A DNA stretch of 64,000 nt from Rhizophagus irregularis (GCF_026210795.1 NC_089454.1:620001-684000), one strand, 5' to 3'; shown: positions 1 to 13,036, counted from the first letter of the stretch. Notes: generated by a model from the letters alone, not told the origin. Numbers and translations: made by a program.

Positions 1-109
1 AAAAAAAAAAGCATTCTAAGGAATACTTTTAATAACAGATAAGAAAGAATATAAACTATAATAAAAGATAAATCCCCATTCCAAGTGTGCTCAGTTATTA
101 ATCAAACCT

Positions 110-712
110 CCGGAAATCACGTGATCAATTCATGATTTTTTTGTGGCGGTATAAAATAATTTGTGTGTGCAATTTAATCTAATTTTGTGTCGTCGTGAAC
201 TTATTTTTCGTAAATTTTGAGATGTGGCGCTTTTCATAAAATTTTATATTATGTGATAACTTGGAACAGACTATAAACTGTACCAGAATAATTTCTCCCG
301 TTACTAATTAGTAAATGCCGCAGCCCGCAGATTGTGTGGAAATTATGTGGAAATTGGATGTAATTGTGTGGATATTGTGTGAAATTTGTGTGGAATTATG
401 TGCATTGTCAAATAGATCTTTTGTGTGGAATTATGTGCATTGTCAAATAGCTCTTTGATTATTTTCTCTCGAGACTTTTTGATTCAAGGCTTATTATCCC
501 ATCGGTGTCGTTCACACCAGTCCCAATATGCCTGGGTACCTTCTTTCGACATAGGATCAAAGTTTATTTTCAGCAAAGGTTTCCTCTATGGAATGGCTCA
601 GTTCTCCTCCGAAACTGACTAAAGGATCAAATTTGGCAAAATTATGTGGTGATTAATGTAAAATTTTGTATTTATCACAAAATTTTGATTCATTGTGAAA
701 TCACCACGTAAT
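110..712. repeat. Dispersed AT-rich repeat, copy 1
   Basis: Blocks in this stretch recur in the same order near 1275-1620. They include a cacgtga start, a GGTATAAA-like run, the string gtaaatgccgcagccc, and a later block with tatttatcacaaaattttg. The two outer ends resemble each other in inverted orientation (gaaatcacgtg and the complement of cacgtaatttc), as in a degraded inverted-repeat element. Inside, about 36 bp containing gtgtggaattatgtgcattg is present twice in direct tandem at 388-460. The short frame at 425-622 has no recognisable protein features and I do not call it a gene. Confidence 0.45.
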
Positions 713-1077
713 TTCTACCTTTTTATAAATTACTGCAAGAGTTTTTAGCACCATAAAAGTCGATAACGCATCATGTTATTAATATTAAATTAGAAAGAAA
801 GAAATTTAATGAGATAGCATAGAACTATAGAATGATAGTTCTAAGCAATATTTTAATCCAATCTAACAAGGAACAAAAATAATCACTTTTAGTGTCTTGA
901 TCATTCTTGCGTCATTTTGTAAACAATTGCAAAAATTCTCAATATTCCATAGCATTCTAATAACGCTTAAACCGGTCTAAAAAAAAAAATTTGCTAATAC
1001 TAGTTAAAAAGAAATTTGTTTCTATTATATAAATATAATATCTTATCACATTAGTGTTGTCATCACAAATCACAATA

Positions 1078-1269
1078 CAGTTCACCCTCACTATAATGAG
1101 TCCCCATGGAGTATGGACTGGAGATTAAAATTCGTTATAGTGAGAAATTCACTTATACTGAGGGTCATTTATTATACATAAAAAAAATCTGTACCTGAAT
1201 TTTTTCTTCATTATAGCATTATAGCAAGTTATTCACTATATAAAAATTCGCTATAGAGAGGGTGAACTG
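1078..1269. mobile_element. Small MITE with TA target duplication (Tc1/mariner or pogo type)
   Basis: A 192-bp unit begins CAGTTCACCCTCACTATA and ends with the near-perfect complement (TATAGAGAGGGTGAACTG). TA dinucleotides flank both sides (1076-1077 and 1270-1271). A CAGT start, TA duplication and lack of coding capacity fit a non-autonomous pogo/mariner-type element. It sits between the two copies of the dispersed repeat. Confidence 0.7.
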
Positions 1270-1274
1270 TATAT

Positions 1275-1620
1275 AAAATCACGTGACGTACCGTTTCGCG
1301 CCCCGACGGTATAAAGTAAATTTTGTGTGATTTAAGCTAATTTTGTATTTTGTTGTGAACCTATGTGAAATTTGTCCCATTACTGCAGTACTGAGCAGTA
1401 AATGCCGCAGCCCGAAGATTTATGACTATTCCAACGTAACCTGAAAAAAAAATAGCACGAAATGGTAAAAAAGCCAAGTAGAGATGAAAATGTCACGTGA
1501 TTTTTCGGGAACACTTTTTTCAAATTATATAGTGGTTAATGTACTGTATTTATCACAAAATTTTGTGACTTTTGTGATTTATTGCGAAATGCCATAAATC
1601 ATCGTCCCTGTTCGCGCTAT
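1275..1620. repeat. Dispersed AT-rich repeat, copy 2
   Basis: This is a shorter, diverged partner of the repeat at 110-712, sharing the cacgtga start, the gtaaatgccgcagccc block and the atttatcacaaaattttg block. From 1620 to the gene at 2009 only AT-rich sequence is seen. Confidence 0.4.
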
Positions 1621-2008
1621 ATTAAAGAGTTTTATTAACGTGATTTATCACATGCTATACAATGTTTATATGCTAAAGTTATAGTACTGTATATTACTAA
1701 ATTGTCTATAACAGCATCAAAGAACGTATAACTTTTATTTAGTATTCGTAAAATTAAAGTTAGATGAATTTACGATGAGTTTGAAGTGCATTTACTATTG
1801 ATTTTTATCGAATCCGCTAAAGTTTTTTTGATCAACAGGGATTGTGAAACTAGTCTAAATATGCATTGTACTATACTATCCGATTTTCGAAAATCGATAT
1901 AACCTCACTTTTTTAAAATTTAAATACTTATTTTTATTTATGTATATATTATTACATTACATATGGATAAATCAGAATTACACGAAAATCATTAATTTAA
2001 AGTCATAA

Positions 2009-2796
2009 TCACATCATCATAAAAAAAGAGACTAAAATAGTCGTGAAGAAAGCGGTTACAGAGGTACCAATAATAAATGAAGCTCCACTGGTTTTCTTAG
2101 CATCTACAACCTTAATATCAGTACATTGATACCAAATCCCTTCCACTCCTGTATAGATAGCTTGAAGCACTCCTTGATCTCCAGATTTGGCACCGGCTTT
2201 TGAAAGATCAACTAGTGTAACAATTTGTTGTGGTTTGGAAACATTAATTGTGACATTTTCTGTTAAAAAAAACATTAATTAGTGTTTAATCTTTTAACTT
2301 TTAAGTAAAATGAAATCCAATATTTTGAAATTGAAGTATTTATTATACCTGAAACAGGCTTGAAAGTATCATTGACAGTAGGAGCGTAGTTGATAACCAT
2401 AACACCATTACCATCTTCGAATTCAGTCGTTACTTGACCCTCTATATTATATAAAAAATAACGGTAATTTATGACAGGAGATTAAATTCAAGATTATCGA
2501 GACGGCGTGACTTTTATTTAGTTGTTTTTCACAAAAAAAGAAATTTCTAAACCAACGACTTTTTTGACGCCGTGGGAAATAACATTCTATTAAGAATTTT
2601 CTAACTCACCTGTAACGGGAAATGGTGTTATAGCATTAGTATTTACGTTATCATAACCTCCACAAGGAGGTTGTGTCATGGTGTCCTCGCCATGTCCTCT
2701 AGTTGGAGGATTTTCAAATTGAAAATGAGCATATGTGGAAGAAATTAAAACGAAGAAAAAGATAAAGAAAACGAAAAAAGTTTTTGGAGTATTCAT
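2009..2796 (-). CDS. BIM1/X325-like copper-binding GPI-anchored protein
   Basis: Three exons on the minus strand (2796-2610, 2441-2349, 2259-2009) with GT-AG introns give 176 residues. An N-terminal signal peptide ends ...STYA before HFQFENPPTRG, so the mature protein would start with histidine, as in LPMO-like X325/BIM1 proteins where His1 binds Cu(II). The family hallmark RG..ED....PCGG follows, and a second cysteine lies in WYQC late in the domain, probably forming a disulfide. The C-terminus is small residues then a hydrophobic tail, a GPI-anchor signal. BIM1 of Cryptococcus helps copper uptake at the cell surface; a similar role here is inferred. The conserved second histidine of the family is not obvious; the only other one is mature position 12. 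The gene diverges from a ZIP transporter. Confidence 0.85.
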
Positions 2797-3694
2797 ATTT
2801 TTTTAATAAATTCTTATTATAGTAAATGAATTCTTTATAGGTGAAAAGATTTGAAATGTGGGAACATTTATAACGTAATTTTTGGGGGGTTATCTCCATT
2901 TGAATTTTTAATGGACCATAACGTACCAATCATCGTAAAATTTTTATTGAAGATAAAGTTCAGATTATCGTAAGATGAAGGGAGTACAACAGCCATAAAA
3001 GGTTTGATTTATGTAACTCGAGACAATTTTGTACATAGAATTATTATTTGATAAATATTTTGTTTATCAAATTTACTTTAAATGGATAATTTTTCTTAAT
3101 AGAAGTTTCAGCAACTTGTTTAAAAAATAGGTTTATAGGGATTTAAATTAAAAGGGGGACCTGTCGTGCATTTTTCGTTTTACAATCTGTAATATATATT
3201 ATTGTTTTTATTATGAGAATACGAGAAAAAAAATTAATGTGATACACAAAATGAACGTAACTTTCAAATATAACCATAAATACCTTATCATAAATAAGAT
3301 ATGGCTTCTGTTAAACCAAGGTGCCCGATCGGTAGAAGATTAAGTTTAATCATATCTTGATTTCTTGGCAATATATTCAAGTTTTCTTTACTTGATGAAA
3401 AAATTCATTTTTCTTTTTAGTCAGTTTAATTAGATTTTGGCGTTATGTAAAAAAAAAAATAAACTAACCTGAAAACTGACAATTTTGATCAACTTGTAAT
3501 AAAAAGGAATATATTTTCGTGTATATAATGTTTCATCTGCATTCTATATAAATTATCCCAAAAAGTCATTTTCTTTGTCCTTTTTTTTTCTGCAACGATA
3601 TAAAAAACTATATTACTTATTAAAATAAATTTTTTTAATTTCTTTTTTCTTTTTTTTTTCTTTTTATTAAATTTTATTTATTTTGGATTTAAAA
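2797..3694. promoter_or_regulatory. Shared intergenic region between divergent metal-related genes
   Basis: About 900 bp separate the start codons of the BIM1-like gene (-) and the ZIP gene (+), so this stretch must hold both promoters. It contains AT-rich sequence and a long pyrimidine run (3640-3665) just before the ZIP start. I could not identify a specific metal-response motif. Confidence 0.4.
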
Positions 3695-5010
3695 ATGTCT
3701 TTCATTAAAATATTGAATTTAGTTTTTTATATCTTGACGTTTTTTGTAATAACTCTTATTCATGCCCATGGCGGTGTGGACGATGAACACGAAGACGCAG
3801 GTCCTCCTGCTAAAGCCCCATCCGTTTTTGCAAATGAAAAACAAAGTACTTTGGCCGAAGGAAATGTAGGTCTTGCTTTTGGTCTAACGGCAATGGCGGC
3901 TATCGCATCTGCTCTTGGGTCTCTTACACCTTTTCTCGACTACTTGTTTCCCTACATTCCATTTCTCGCTCACATTAAAATCACCGAATCCAAAGGTTTT
4001 CTTGCAGGATCACTTGCATTTGCTTCCGGAATTTTATTATCACTTACATTGGGAGATCTTTTCCCCGAGGCCGCTTCTTCATTCAATGCTTCACGGCTCT
4101 TTGATAAAAAATACTCAACCTTAGTAGCTACATCGATTTTCATATTTACATCATTATTTATTATGACTGTAAAACATTTTGTTAAAAAATACAAAAAACG
4201 AAATGTGAGTGAAGAAAACTTTGTTTCTGAGAAAATTGGAATCGAAGAAGTTAAGGTTGATAATATTGATGCTGCTGAAAGTCATGAATCACCATCATCA
4301 GAAGAAACAAAAACTAATGAAAATGGTTCAGCTGCGAATCACGCGGGACTCGTGGACGCAGCACAAGCTAAAAGATTTAAATCTTTGGGCATTCAAATTG
4401 CTACTGCACTAGCACTTCAGTAAGTTAAAAGATAAATATTTGAACTTGATGAAAAAAAAAATCTTTTTAATGTAATTTCTTTGTTATAATACAATAATTA
4501 TCTAGCAATTTTCCTGAGGGATTGGCGTCATTCACCACAACACTTGGAAATCAACGTATCGGAATTATTTTCGCGATCGCACTTTCTTTACAGTAAATAT
4601 ATACTTTTCAATAAAAAAAAAATATTATTAATGTTATTTAAATATTAATGAAATAATTTTCCCAAATTTCTAGTAAAATTCCCGAAGGACTTATCATTTC
4701 CCTACCAATACTTTATTCAACCGGATCACGTTGGAAAGCTTTTTTTATTGCGTCAACCGTAGGAATTATCTCTCAAATGTTAGGGGCCATTTTGGGATAC
4801 GTTCTTTTCGTTACAATATGGAATGAAGCTGTATCAGGTGTTATTTTTTCAGTAGTTACAGCTGGTTTATTATATGCAATTTTACATGGTATGTTGCCAA
4901 TGGCACATCACTATGATCCTAAAGACAAATATGTAACTTATTACATATTCTCTGGGTTAATCTTCTTTGCAATTGTCACTTCATTATTTAATCTTGCTGG
5001 TCCCGAATAA
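3695..5010 (+). CDS. ZIP-family zinc/metal transporter (ZRT3-like)
   Basis: Three exons (3695-4419, 4506-4592, 4674-5010) encode 382 residues. An in-frame TTG precedes the ATG; I chose ATG 3695. The protein starts with a signal-peptide-like hydrophobic segment, then HAHGG and an acidic stretch. About eight membrane segments follow, with a polar charged loop (residues about 170-225) between TM3 and TM4. Splicing creates both metal-binding motifs of the ZIP pore: HNFPEG across intron 1 and HKIPEG across intron 2, because each intron splits the histidine codon. ZIP proteins move Zn2+ (or Fe/Mn) into the cytosol. The cleavable start and loop resemble the ZRT3/SLC39 intracellular branch, so vacuolar or secretory-pathway zinc release is likely but inferred. 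Confidence 0.9.
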
Positions 5011-5989
5011 TTTATCTTCGATATTTACTAAATGTAAATTAGTATGATAACGTGAGAAATCAAGTAATTACCTCCCTACTATAACATAGAATAATTGAAA
5101 AATTATTTTTGTATCATATGATTATTTTCCAATTTGTTCATAATATAACATTATTATTCATTTAATTTATTATCCAATTAAAATAATTAAAAATTAAAAA
5201 ATTTTTTTGTATCATATGATTAAAAATTTTTGATCTCTTTACAATTTGTAAATTAACGAATTAAAATCATTACTGTAATAGGTAACAATATTTTAACTTG
5301 CATATAGATCGAAGCGATAGGCAATCCTGACATTGTTTGACACATGTTTGATAATCAGATCATGTTCAATATTATTGAATCATTGACTAATCAATAAATT
5401 GCTCTCTGAGAAACATATATTAAAGATAATATACGTGCTATTACACAAATTCACAATACATAAGACCCCTCATTTTAAAGGAATTTACGAAAATCATGAC
5501 CTTATATGATGAAGAGACGCATAAAATTCAGCAGAAACCTATAAAACAAATGAATAATTTTTGATGTAACCAGAACTATATATTATAGTTCTAGAAAAAC
5601 TTTTTTCCGTTCTAGTTTTCATTTCTCTCATTATCTAACGAAAAACATAAACATCTGTTGAGATATGCAAAATCTGTACCATCCAACGAATAGTAACTTA
5701 ATAATCATAAAAAATCAATAGATTACCTTACAATCATTAGATGGATCGACCAATTTTTTTATCTCAGATATATTTAGAGTCTTGGCAACTTTTGGATTTC
5801 TTGGCAAACTTTACCTTACGTCTTAGCAAACTTTTGGCTTACGTCTTACAATCTTTGCCTTACGTCTTAATAATAACATTTTAATATCAAAAATCTGTGC
5901 CTCTAGTAGGAAGTATTTTCAATAATATCATTCTAAGAAACTTGTTTAATTATAATCTGGTAATAAATTTAAAAACTTAATCCCATATT
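5011..5989. other. Gene-free AT-rich stretch
   Basis: No coding frame or RNA is supported. At 5784-5866 an imperfect short tandem repeat of a ttacgtcttagcaaacttttgg-like unit is visible, about three to four copies. The first part is presumably the 3' UTR of the ZIP gene. Confidence 0.5.
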
Positions 5990-6480
5990 TTATTCTGAGC
6001 ATGTCTCAAGCTTTAGCCATTCTGTATAAAATTAATCAGAATTGAGGAATTATTTTTAATTATTTGAAGGTGCCTATTTACTCCAATCTTTTTGCGTTTT
6101 ATTGTTACTCTAAACTTCTATGACCTTTTTCTCGTTCACCTCTTTATGCGATACTGACATAAATCTTGATTCTCTAAGATTGTCTTTCTGCACATGATAT
6201 TTTCGAGATAGTTTCTCAAAGTCAATTAGCGCTATTTATCGTATCATCCATCACCATCCTAATTCATTAAATTCAACTATTTCCAATTCTTGTTCTTGTT
6301 GACTCTGTAATTACAAAATCAAATCAATAAACGTAAATTTAATATGATACAAAATGTCTTAGGTACATCGGTTTTTCTTGCCAACTACCTGTCTACCTCC
6401 CGTTTCTACTAATATATAATATGCAGTATCGAAAATAAAAAAACATTAACCTTAGTAAAAGCCTTCCGAAGAAAATTTTA
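5990..6480 (+). pseudogene. Decayed duplicate of the Bax-inhibitor gene 5' region
   Basis: This segment parallels 10370-10740, the upstream region and first codons of the Bax-inhibitor gene. Shared blocks in the same order are ttctgtataaaattga, a ggtgc.tattta block, tttttattgttactct, aattacaaaatc.aatca, and an ATG context (acaatgtctta.ggtacac) followed by remnants of the Pro/Ser-rich N-terminus (tgcctacctcccgtttctac). No open frame continues, so it is a partial, dead copy about 4.3 kb upstream of its parent. From 6480 to 7880 I see nothing recognisable apart from low-complexity AAATTA/AAATAAG repeats at 7620-7770. Confidence 0.6.
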
Positions 6481-7879
6481 TCTTTTGCCTTCCAATGCTG
6501 CTAATAAATTTCTCGGGACTTCTGAATGATAAATTGGTATTGATTTGCAGGTTCTAAAAGCATTTCTCGTAAATGCACAATCAAACCTGAAAAAAAAATA
6601 TATTCCATTCAACGACATTCATAACTTAATTGAATAATGTCCTAATAATTTTTCATCAATACTTCAAACTATGATACATGCGCTTTATCTTTAAATCTGT
6701 GCCACACAAAGCCATATTAGTCAAATATGGACAATTGTACAACCGAAATTAAAATTCATAAAATAAATGCGCGCGAGAATCTGAAAATTGGAGAACCGCG
6801 TTATTTTTTGCGTACTGATAAATTAAATTCTAAAACTTATTTACCACTTACAAAATATGTATGGAATGATCGATCATATTAGTAAATTGTTTACTTCTAG
6901 GCAACACTTTTGACAATATTTCAAAGCGATAAATTCAAAGATTATAAGGTTGAAATTGAAATTAGCAAATTTACAATCACGAATTTCAAACGCTTATCCA
7001 AGATAAGAGAAAAGAACTTAATAATAATTCTAGCAATATTAATCTTTGGAAGGTTGAGCTAAAAGACTAAAGCATAGCTTAAAGGAGCTTCTGCCGAAAA
7101 GGACAGAGGACAAACTTAATGAAAAGAAGACTAGAATTTTAAAATTTTTCAATCTAATTATTAACCTCCAGATGATCAGGTACATATCATCATCATAGTC
7201 ACTACCACTGGTAAGTGTCTTCCAATTTTTTACTTCTCGAACAAGAAATATGCAGTAACAAAATATCGATTTGGTCTGATGTCACATTTGTTAATAAATA
7301 TCGAATATGCTTCTGTCATTACAACCATCAGATCTCAATAGAAAAGAAAAGCCACGGGAGAAAGTAAGAAATATGATATAGGACTGGTTTCATACTTAAC
7401 TATACATTCTTCTTACGAATTTTTCTCTATATTCACAGAAGAAAAGAGAAGAAAATGGACGACTAGCGGTACCATTAGAGAAGAGAGCGTGATATGGTTT
7501 TACTTTGTTGAAGAGTCACCAACTTGTGCAAAAGATTAGGAGCGAGCTATTATGCTGCCAAGGATCTTATGGAAAACAAAATATAAATGTAAGGTGAAAA
7601 TATTTTACCTTGTATGTATTAAAAAATATATTATGAGAGAGAAATTAAAATTTTAGAAATTACAAATTAAAAAATAAGAATTAAAAATAAGAATTAAAAA
7701 ATAGGAAATTAAAAATTAAAAATTAAAAAATAAGAAATAAGAAATAAAAAAAAAATAAGGATAAGGTGAATTTGTGGCGTTTTATGGCGCATGAGTCTAC
7801 ACTGTTGTGGATTGGAAGATGAATATATTTTGCATTCGGTAGGTTCTGATTCTTGTTTAAATCAACTGATTGCCACATT

Positions 7880-9570
7880 GAACGATCTAATTGTTTCTTC
7901 TCTTTTTTTTTCTACGGAACAGTAAACTCTTGAGCACGTTAACGTTCAATGCTCGCCAATATTTCGAAGCTGATTATTTCAGATCTGCTAGTGACTTATT
8001 TCTGGCATTTAAGAAAAATGAAAAAAGGTTGAGAAAACATGTTGTTTTATTCATTGATGAGTATAATATATTATATATAGCAAGTGATAGGAACTTGTTC
8101 CTGGAAACTCTTCATGGCATTAAAAATACGAGGGAAATGTTTGCTTTCTGGTCTGCAGTCGCGATTGGCCTCTTAGCATTCTGTGTCTGAAATCCATTTA
8201 ACGTCAAGAATCCGTATCATAATCCGAATTACAAGTGAAGAGTTTGTATAAAATTTTGTTGATCCGGAGGTCATCGAAGATACTTACGCATGGACAAACG
8301 GGTATGAAGCTGGTTGGAGATATATGTACTCTCATCCTGTCATGTGTGTGCACATATACGAGATTTAAAAAATCTAACCACGATTCTGTTATTTAACAGG
8401 CATGCTGCTTTTGCCTGCCTTTGTAAAAAAACTGATTATAATAATTAGATTATACAGAGGCTCACAAGGATTTCTTCTGAGATGGAGGAAGACGTGATTA
8501 ATAAAGAACATAGATTAATTATTGTTTAATGCTGATCCTTGATCATCAACAAAAGTGCTTCCACAAAGTCCTCCAGTCGGCCAGAGTATATAAACTTATA
8601 AAAGAAATTTATTTGATTGTGGTAACATTTAACTGGAAAGCTAAGAGGCTGACAAAAAGGGATTACTTAACAAATAAAAAGAGCAGTGTTATTAATAAAC
8701 TTGGCAAAGAAAGAAGACTCGTTAAACTTTTATCTTGTTATGGTACGTTTAGAAATATGATGAGACGCTTACTATGGATGATGTTGATGTTATATCTACC
8801 ATAGACCTTCTTCGACTTACATTCATAGGATTTTTCGGTTTTGTGTCGATAATTGATTCCGGAGAAAGAATTCTTGCCAGCTGAGAGATAACGTTGATGA
8901 GAAAAATTTTAAAATATGGTCTGACTCGTTCTTCCTAAATTGTACAAGCATGTGTAGTCCGTCTAGAGCATACGAACGGTCGTTTAGTGATGTTTTATGT
9001 GGATGGTCAAAGAAATATTGGTGGTGAATTTAACAGGATTTTGGCTAACTAGATCTGGGAATGAGTAAATCATATATTTCTTATTTCCTTGCATCTTAGG
9101 CTTATGCTGAAGGATGAATGATGCATCGCAGATGCAGCTGAGCTAGATATAGACACATCAGAGGAAGGCGGGAAGCTAGATAAATGAGTTGCAAGTACTC
9201 CTTGGCTCTCAATGAAGGATATTTTGACTGCCTCTGAACTTGAGCAGCTTGTGCAAAATGTTGATTATTCTTCTGTTAATGTTGCTGCCGTCGCCAATTA
9301 GCATCGTGGCAACGAAAAAAAACAACTCGACGAATACTTTGAAGGAGTGCTGAAAAAATCTCTACGAACAAAATTTGGATAGTACATGGGACAATGCAAC
9401 CCAAAATCTCCATTATCCATCTAATAAAAAATTGGACAAGCTTAATATTGTACACTTATTTCATGATGATGAGTTCAAAAGTGTACGAATGAGTACCCAA
9501 TTCGTCTCTTTGCTCAACTGGCTTTACAATTACAGGTTGGTGGCATTTGATTCGCTGTATTAATGGTTGC
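7880..9570 (+). pseudogene. Crinkler-type P-loop NTPase relic
   Basis: Fossil of a Crinkler (CRN) family protein. The best-kept part, about 7900-8190, encodes a Walker-B-like VVLFIDEYNILY followed by FLETLHGIKNT, typical of the AAA/P-loop ATPase module of CRN proteins in Rhizophagus and oomycetes. NPFNVKNP- and TNGYEAG-like remnants follow near 8200-8310, and weaker C-terminal traces reach about 9565. It is broken in many places, no frame spans the family's usual length, and it looks old. CRN proteins act as secreted effectors or NTPase-nuclease modules in other organisms; this copy should have no function. Confidence 0.65.
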
Positions 9571-10650
9571 AATCAGTTGTTCTTAAGCTGCTGAGATACT
9601 TTTAGTTATCAAAAGGTTATATAAAATAGTTAATTGGTTAGCTTATATATACATTAATTCTTATTTACTAATTTATTAATATAATATTTAGATAGGCATT
9701 ATATGGTCTAAGATCTGTGTACTTCCTCCCCTGAAGTATGCCATATATTTGCTTGCTACTCTACTACTTTTTATTTCTATATTTATTTCATGTATCTGAG
9801 AAAATTATTAAAATTTCGCCCACATTGGGCCTTCGAAATTTTAAAATGCTATGCATTGGGCTTTTGTCTTGAGAACTGCATTTTTGAACTACATGATATT
9901 TATTATTGATATCGCAATATTAAGTTAGCATAATACTTGAGTTCTGCAGATGAACTTTGTAGCCTACCTTTTTAATGAGTTTTATGGCCACGTTTGCTCA
10001 TTTAAAAATGAATTAAACAGGTTGCCATATCATTAAACACATCGCAGCCATTTGGTGATGAAGCTATAATTGTCTAATAAGGGTTCGCCCTGTCTGGCAA
10101 TTTATGGTGGATTGTTTCCCTAGATGAAGTTTGAATTTATAGCATAAATTCTGGAACTTACGTTTTTACACTCCGAGTATCTGAAAAATTGGTTCTTTGC
10201 AGAAGAACCCTCGATATATTATTATTATTACAGCACAGCATTTACAAAAATCAGGTGACTAAATACAAGGATTAATAATATATGTAAATATGTATAAAAT
10301 CTTAAATAGTCATGTGATTTCTTGAACTTTGGTAAATAAGTAAATAATGAAAGATAGTCAGTCCGAGTATACTGTATATCAAGAAGCAATTCTGTATAAA
10401 ATTGATTATTTTTTAATCTTTGGTGCTTATTTACACTGTTATCCTTGTATACTGTTACTCTTTCATGGTCTTTACTACTACATAAATCTAATCAGTCAAG
10501 ATTGGCGTTATTTTATGCAAATCATTCGTCATCATTTATGCCCAATTATGGAAACCCAATAAAAGAAAATCTTTAAATTTCTCAAGCTTTCATTCCAACT
10601 CTTCCTCTGTAATTACAAAATCTAATCAGTAAACTATATTAAGGTACACA
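9571..10650. other. Gene-free region and Bax-inhibitor promoter
   Basis: No gene is supported. The frame at 10347-10562 lies inside the block shared with 5990-6480, which is decayed there, so I treat it as 5' flank or UTR of the Bax-inhibitor gene and not as coding. Confidence 0.4.
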
Positions 10651-11771
10651 ATGTCTTACGGTACACCTAGTTTTTCTGGGCCACCGCCTGCCTATTCTCC
10701 TGTTTCTACAGCTGGGCCTTCAACTCATAATGAACCACGAGATTTTGATCAAATACCTGATGATTTCACGCATAAAGTTTACGTTCCCGTTAGCGAATAT
10801 GATGTCGACGTCCGTCTGGGTAAGCTTTATACATTATATATGCTTTTATATATATATAAATAAATTATTTTCACTGATACTAAATTTAACATTTAAATTA
10901 TTTAGCCTTTATGCGCAAAGTTTACTCAATATTATTTGCACAGCTGTCGCTTTCCACTTTAATCGCAGGAGTTATGATGTATAATGTTAATTTTAAATCT
11001 TGGTTTTACGATCAGTAGGTTCATTTTAAATTTTTAATGATTATAAATTTTTATAGATCATCTACTAAAATGTATTATATTTGAAAGTATTTGGACTTTC
11101 TATGTTGCAATTCTTGCTTCATTCGTATTTTTGCTCTTACTTGCGTGGAAACGTCGATCTTATCCACTTAATTATGTTTTTTTGACTGGATTCACACTTG
11201 TAGAAAGTTACACAGTTGGAGCAACTGGTTTGTAACCACTTTATCACTTTTATTCAAAACATTACATTATTTGATCTAACATCATAATTCTTAAAATTGT
11301 TTAGTGACATTCTTTGATAGATCGATTGTTTTACAAGCTTTGATTTTAACAACTGGAATATTTATTGGACTTACCTTGTTTACTTTCCAATCTAAATATG
11401 ATTTTAGCGGAATGGCTCCTTAGTAAGTTTCTTTTTCTTTTAAAAAAGAGAAAAAAAATCATGAAATTAGATTTTATTATTTATACGTTAATATTCGGTT
11501 TATCTTAACCTTTAGTTTATTCGGATTTCTTTGGGTCGTGGTTATTATTGGATTTTTTGGAATCTTTTTCCCATTTGGTGATACGATGGACTTAATTATA
11601 GCTATCGGAACCGCCATTTTATTCTGTGGATTTATTATTTATGACACTTACAACATAATGAACAGATTGAGTCCAGAGGAATATATTACGGCATCGGTTG
11701 ATCTTTATCTTGATTTTGTCAATTTGTTCATTGCTATCCTCAGGATTTTAAATGATTTAAATCGAGATTAA
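10651..11771 (+). CDS. BXI1: Bax inhibitor-1 / TMBIM (lifeguard) family membrane protein
   Basis: Five exons (10651-10819, 10906-11014, 11088-11227, 11305-11422, 11516-11771) give 263 residues with all phases consistent. The N-terminus is Pro/Ser-rich and cytosolic, then [16 protein letters not shown] opens the UPF0005/BI-1 domain of about seven membrane helices. Family landmarks are [14 protein letters not shown], a [14 protein letters not shown] block, and the C-terminal [12 protein letters not shown] with [18 protein letters not shown]. The acidic residues in these last helices form the di-aspartyl pH sensor and calcium-leak pore in characterised family members. Fungal members act in ER/vacuole calcium handling and stress-induced death. 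A partial dead duplicate lies at 5990-6480. The family assignment is firm; one-to-one orthology to yeast BXI1 is inferred. Confidence 0.92.
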
Positions 11772-13036
11772 AGAGCCAGTATAATAAAATTATCTTGGAT
11801 AGGAATTGAAAAGAGATGCAATTAGATTATCTGAGTATCAAATATCAATTGTTATTTCAGTTTTTTTTGTGGATTATTTAGCATTATCAACTTAGTTTTT
11901 AGCGATATCTTACGTTTTTTTTTAATTATACTTTGCATAGTATATTGATATCTAAATTGTATACTCAACTTGTGTCAATTAAAATGACACACTATAGACA
12001 TTTTTATTTGACATTGCCTATGTATTACATAACTCGGCTTTATACTTTTTCCCTAATATTGACAATTTGGTAAATTTCATAGCCATTGTAACAAACCACT
12101 AAACATATTTAACAAAATCACCTGAATATGACATATGATCTTTTGAAGTGGCTTGAATGTCACATGACGCATAGATTACGTAATGTTTACCGGAAAATAC
12201 AAATTTAAAAAGGGTTTTATTTTTTTTATTTTTTTTTATTTTTTGCAAACAAAAGATGAACATTATTTAAATTTATCAACCAAAGAAATAAGTAGTAACA
12301 GTAATTAATGGTTCCGACTTATTCCGAAAATTTTGAAAGAAGCTTTATGAAACGCAAATGCAGAAAAAAAAATTAATAACAAATGAACAAAAAAAATAAG
12401 AGTGACCGGAACTTTTCGGGAGAAATTATTTAAACTATCGGGAAGTATTAATGTATGATATCATTTATTCATGTATATTTAGTAAATTAAGTAAATTAAA
12501 AAGGAACGATCATAATTGAAGAGAATGTTAAAAATTTTTTAAAAAGAACCATCGTACTATATGTAACATTTATAGAAAAAAAAAGGTTTATTTTCAAAAG
12601 AAAGTAAAGGGGCGTCAATCAGATCATATTCTTGTTTTTAAAAATAAACATTCGAGATATATCGCATCCGCGTGATATTTCTTTTTTTAGTTAAATTATT
12701 TTCGATTTTTTTTTATTTGTCGAAAGATATTGGTTCCAAATCATTTTTTATTCAGAGTTCCACACTATGTAATATTATGCAATCAACATTCGGATTTTTG
12801 CGGAAGCGCAATTTATTGATCACAAAATTAGTTACAATTGTTTAAGTCATCAAATTTTTTTATTTAAGAATGAGTAATCTTCTTTTCATGGTCTATTCTA
12901 TTCCTCTCATTTTTTTTACCTCCCATTTCTTTCTCAATTTTATGTATAGTCGAGAAAAAAAACTTACTTTCGGAAGGAATAACTCATATCTAATCATATC
13001 ATTCAAAAAACCCCGATAACAAACAAATTACCCGAG
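11772..13036. other. Intergenic, AT-rich
   Basis: 3' flank of the Bax-inhibitor gene and 5' flank of the carrier gene. Homopolymer T runs and AT-rich sequence only; no further gene or structured repeat is recognised. Confidence 0.5.

Noticed and set aside
425-622. 65-residue frame near the left edge
   Set aside because: It lies within a dispersed repeat, has no family features and no supported start context.
10347-10562. 71-residue frame upstream of the Bax-inhibitor gene
   Set aside because: The same block is present without an open frame at 5990-6480, and it ends just before the real start; treated as 5' flank.
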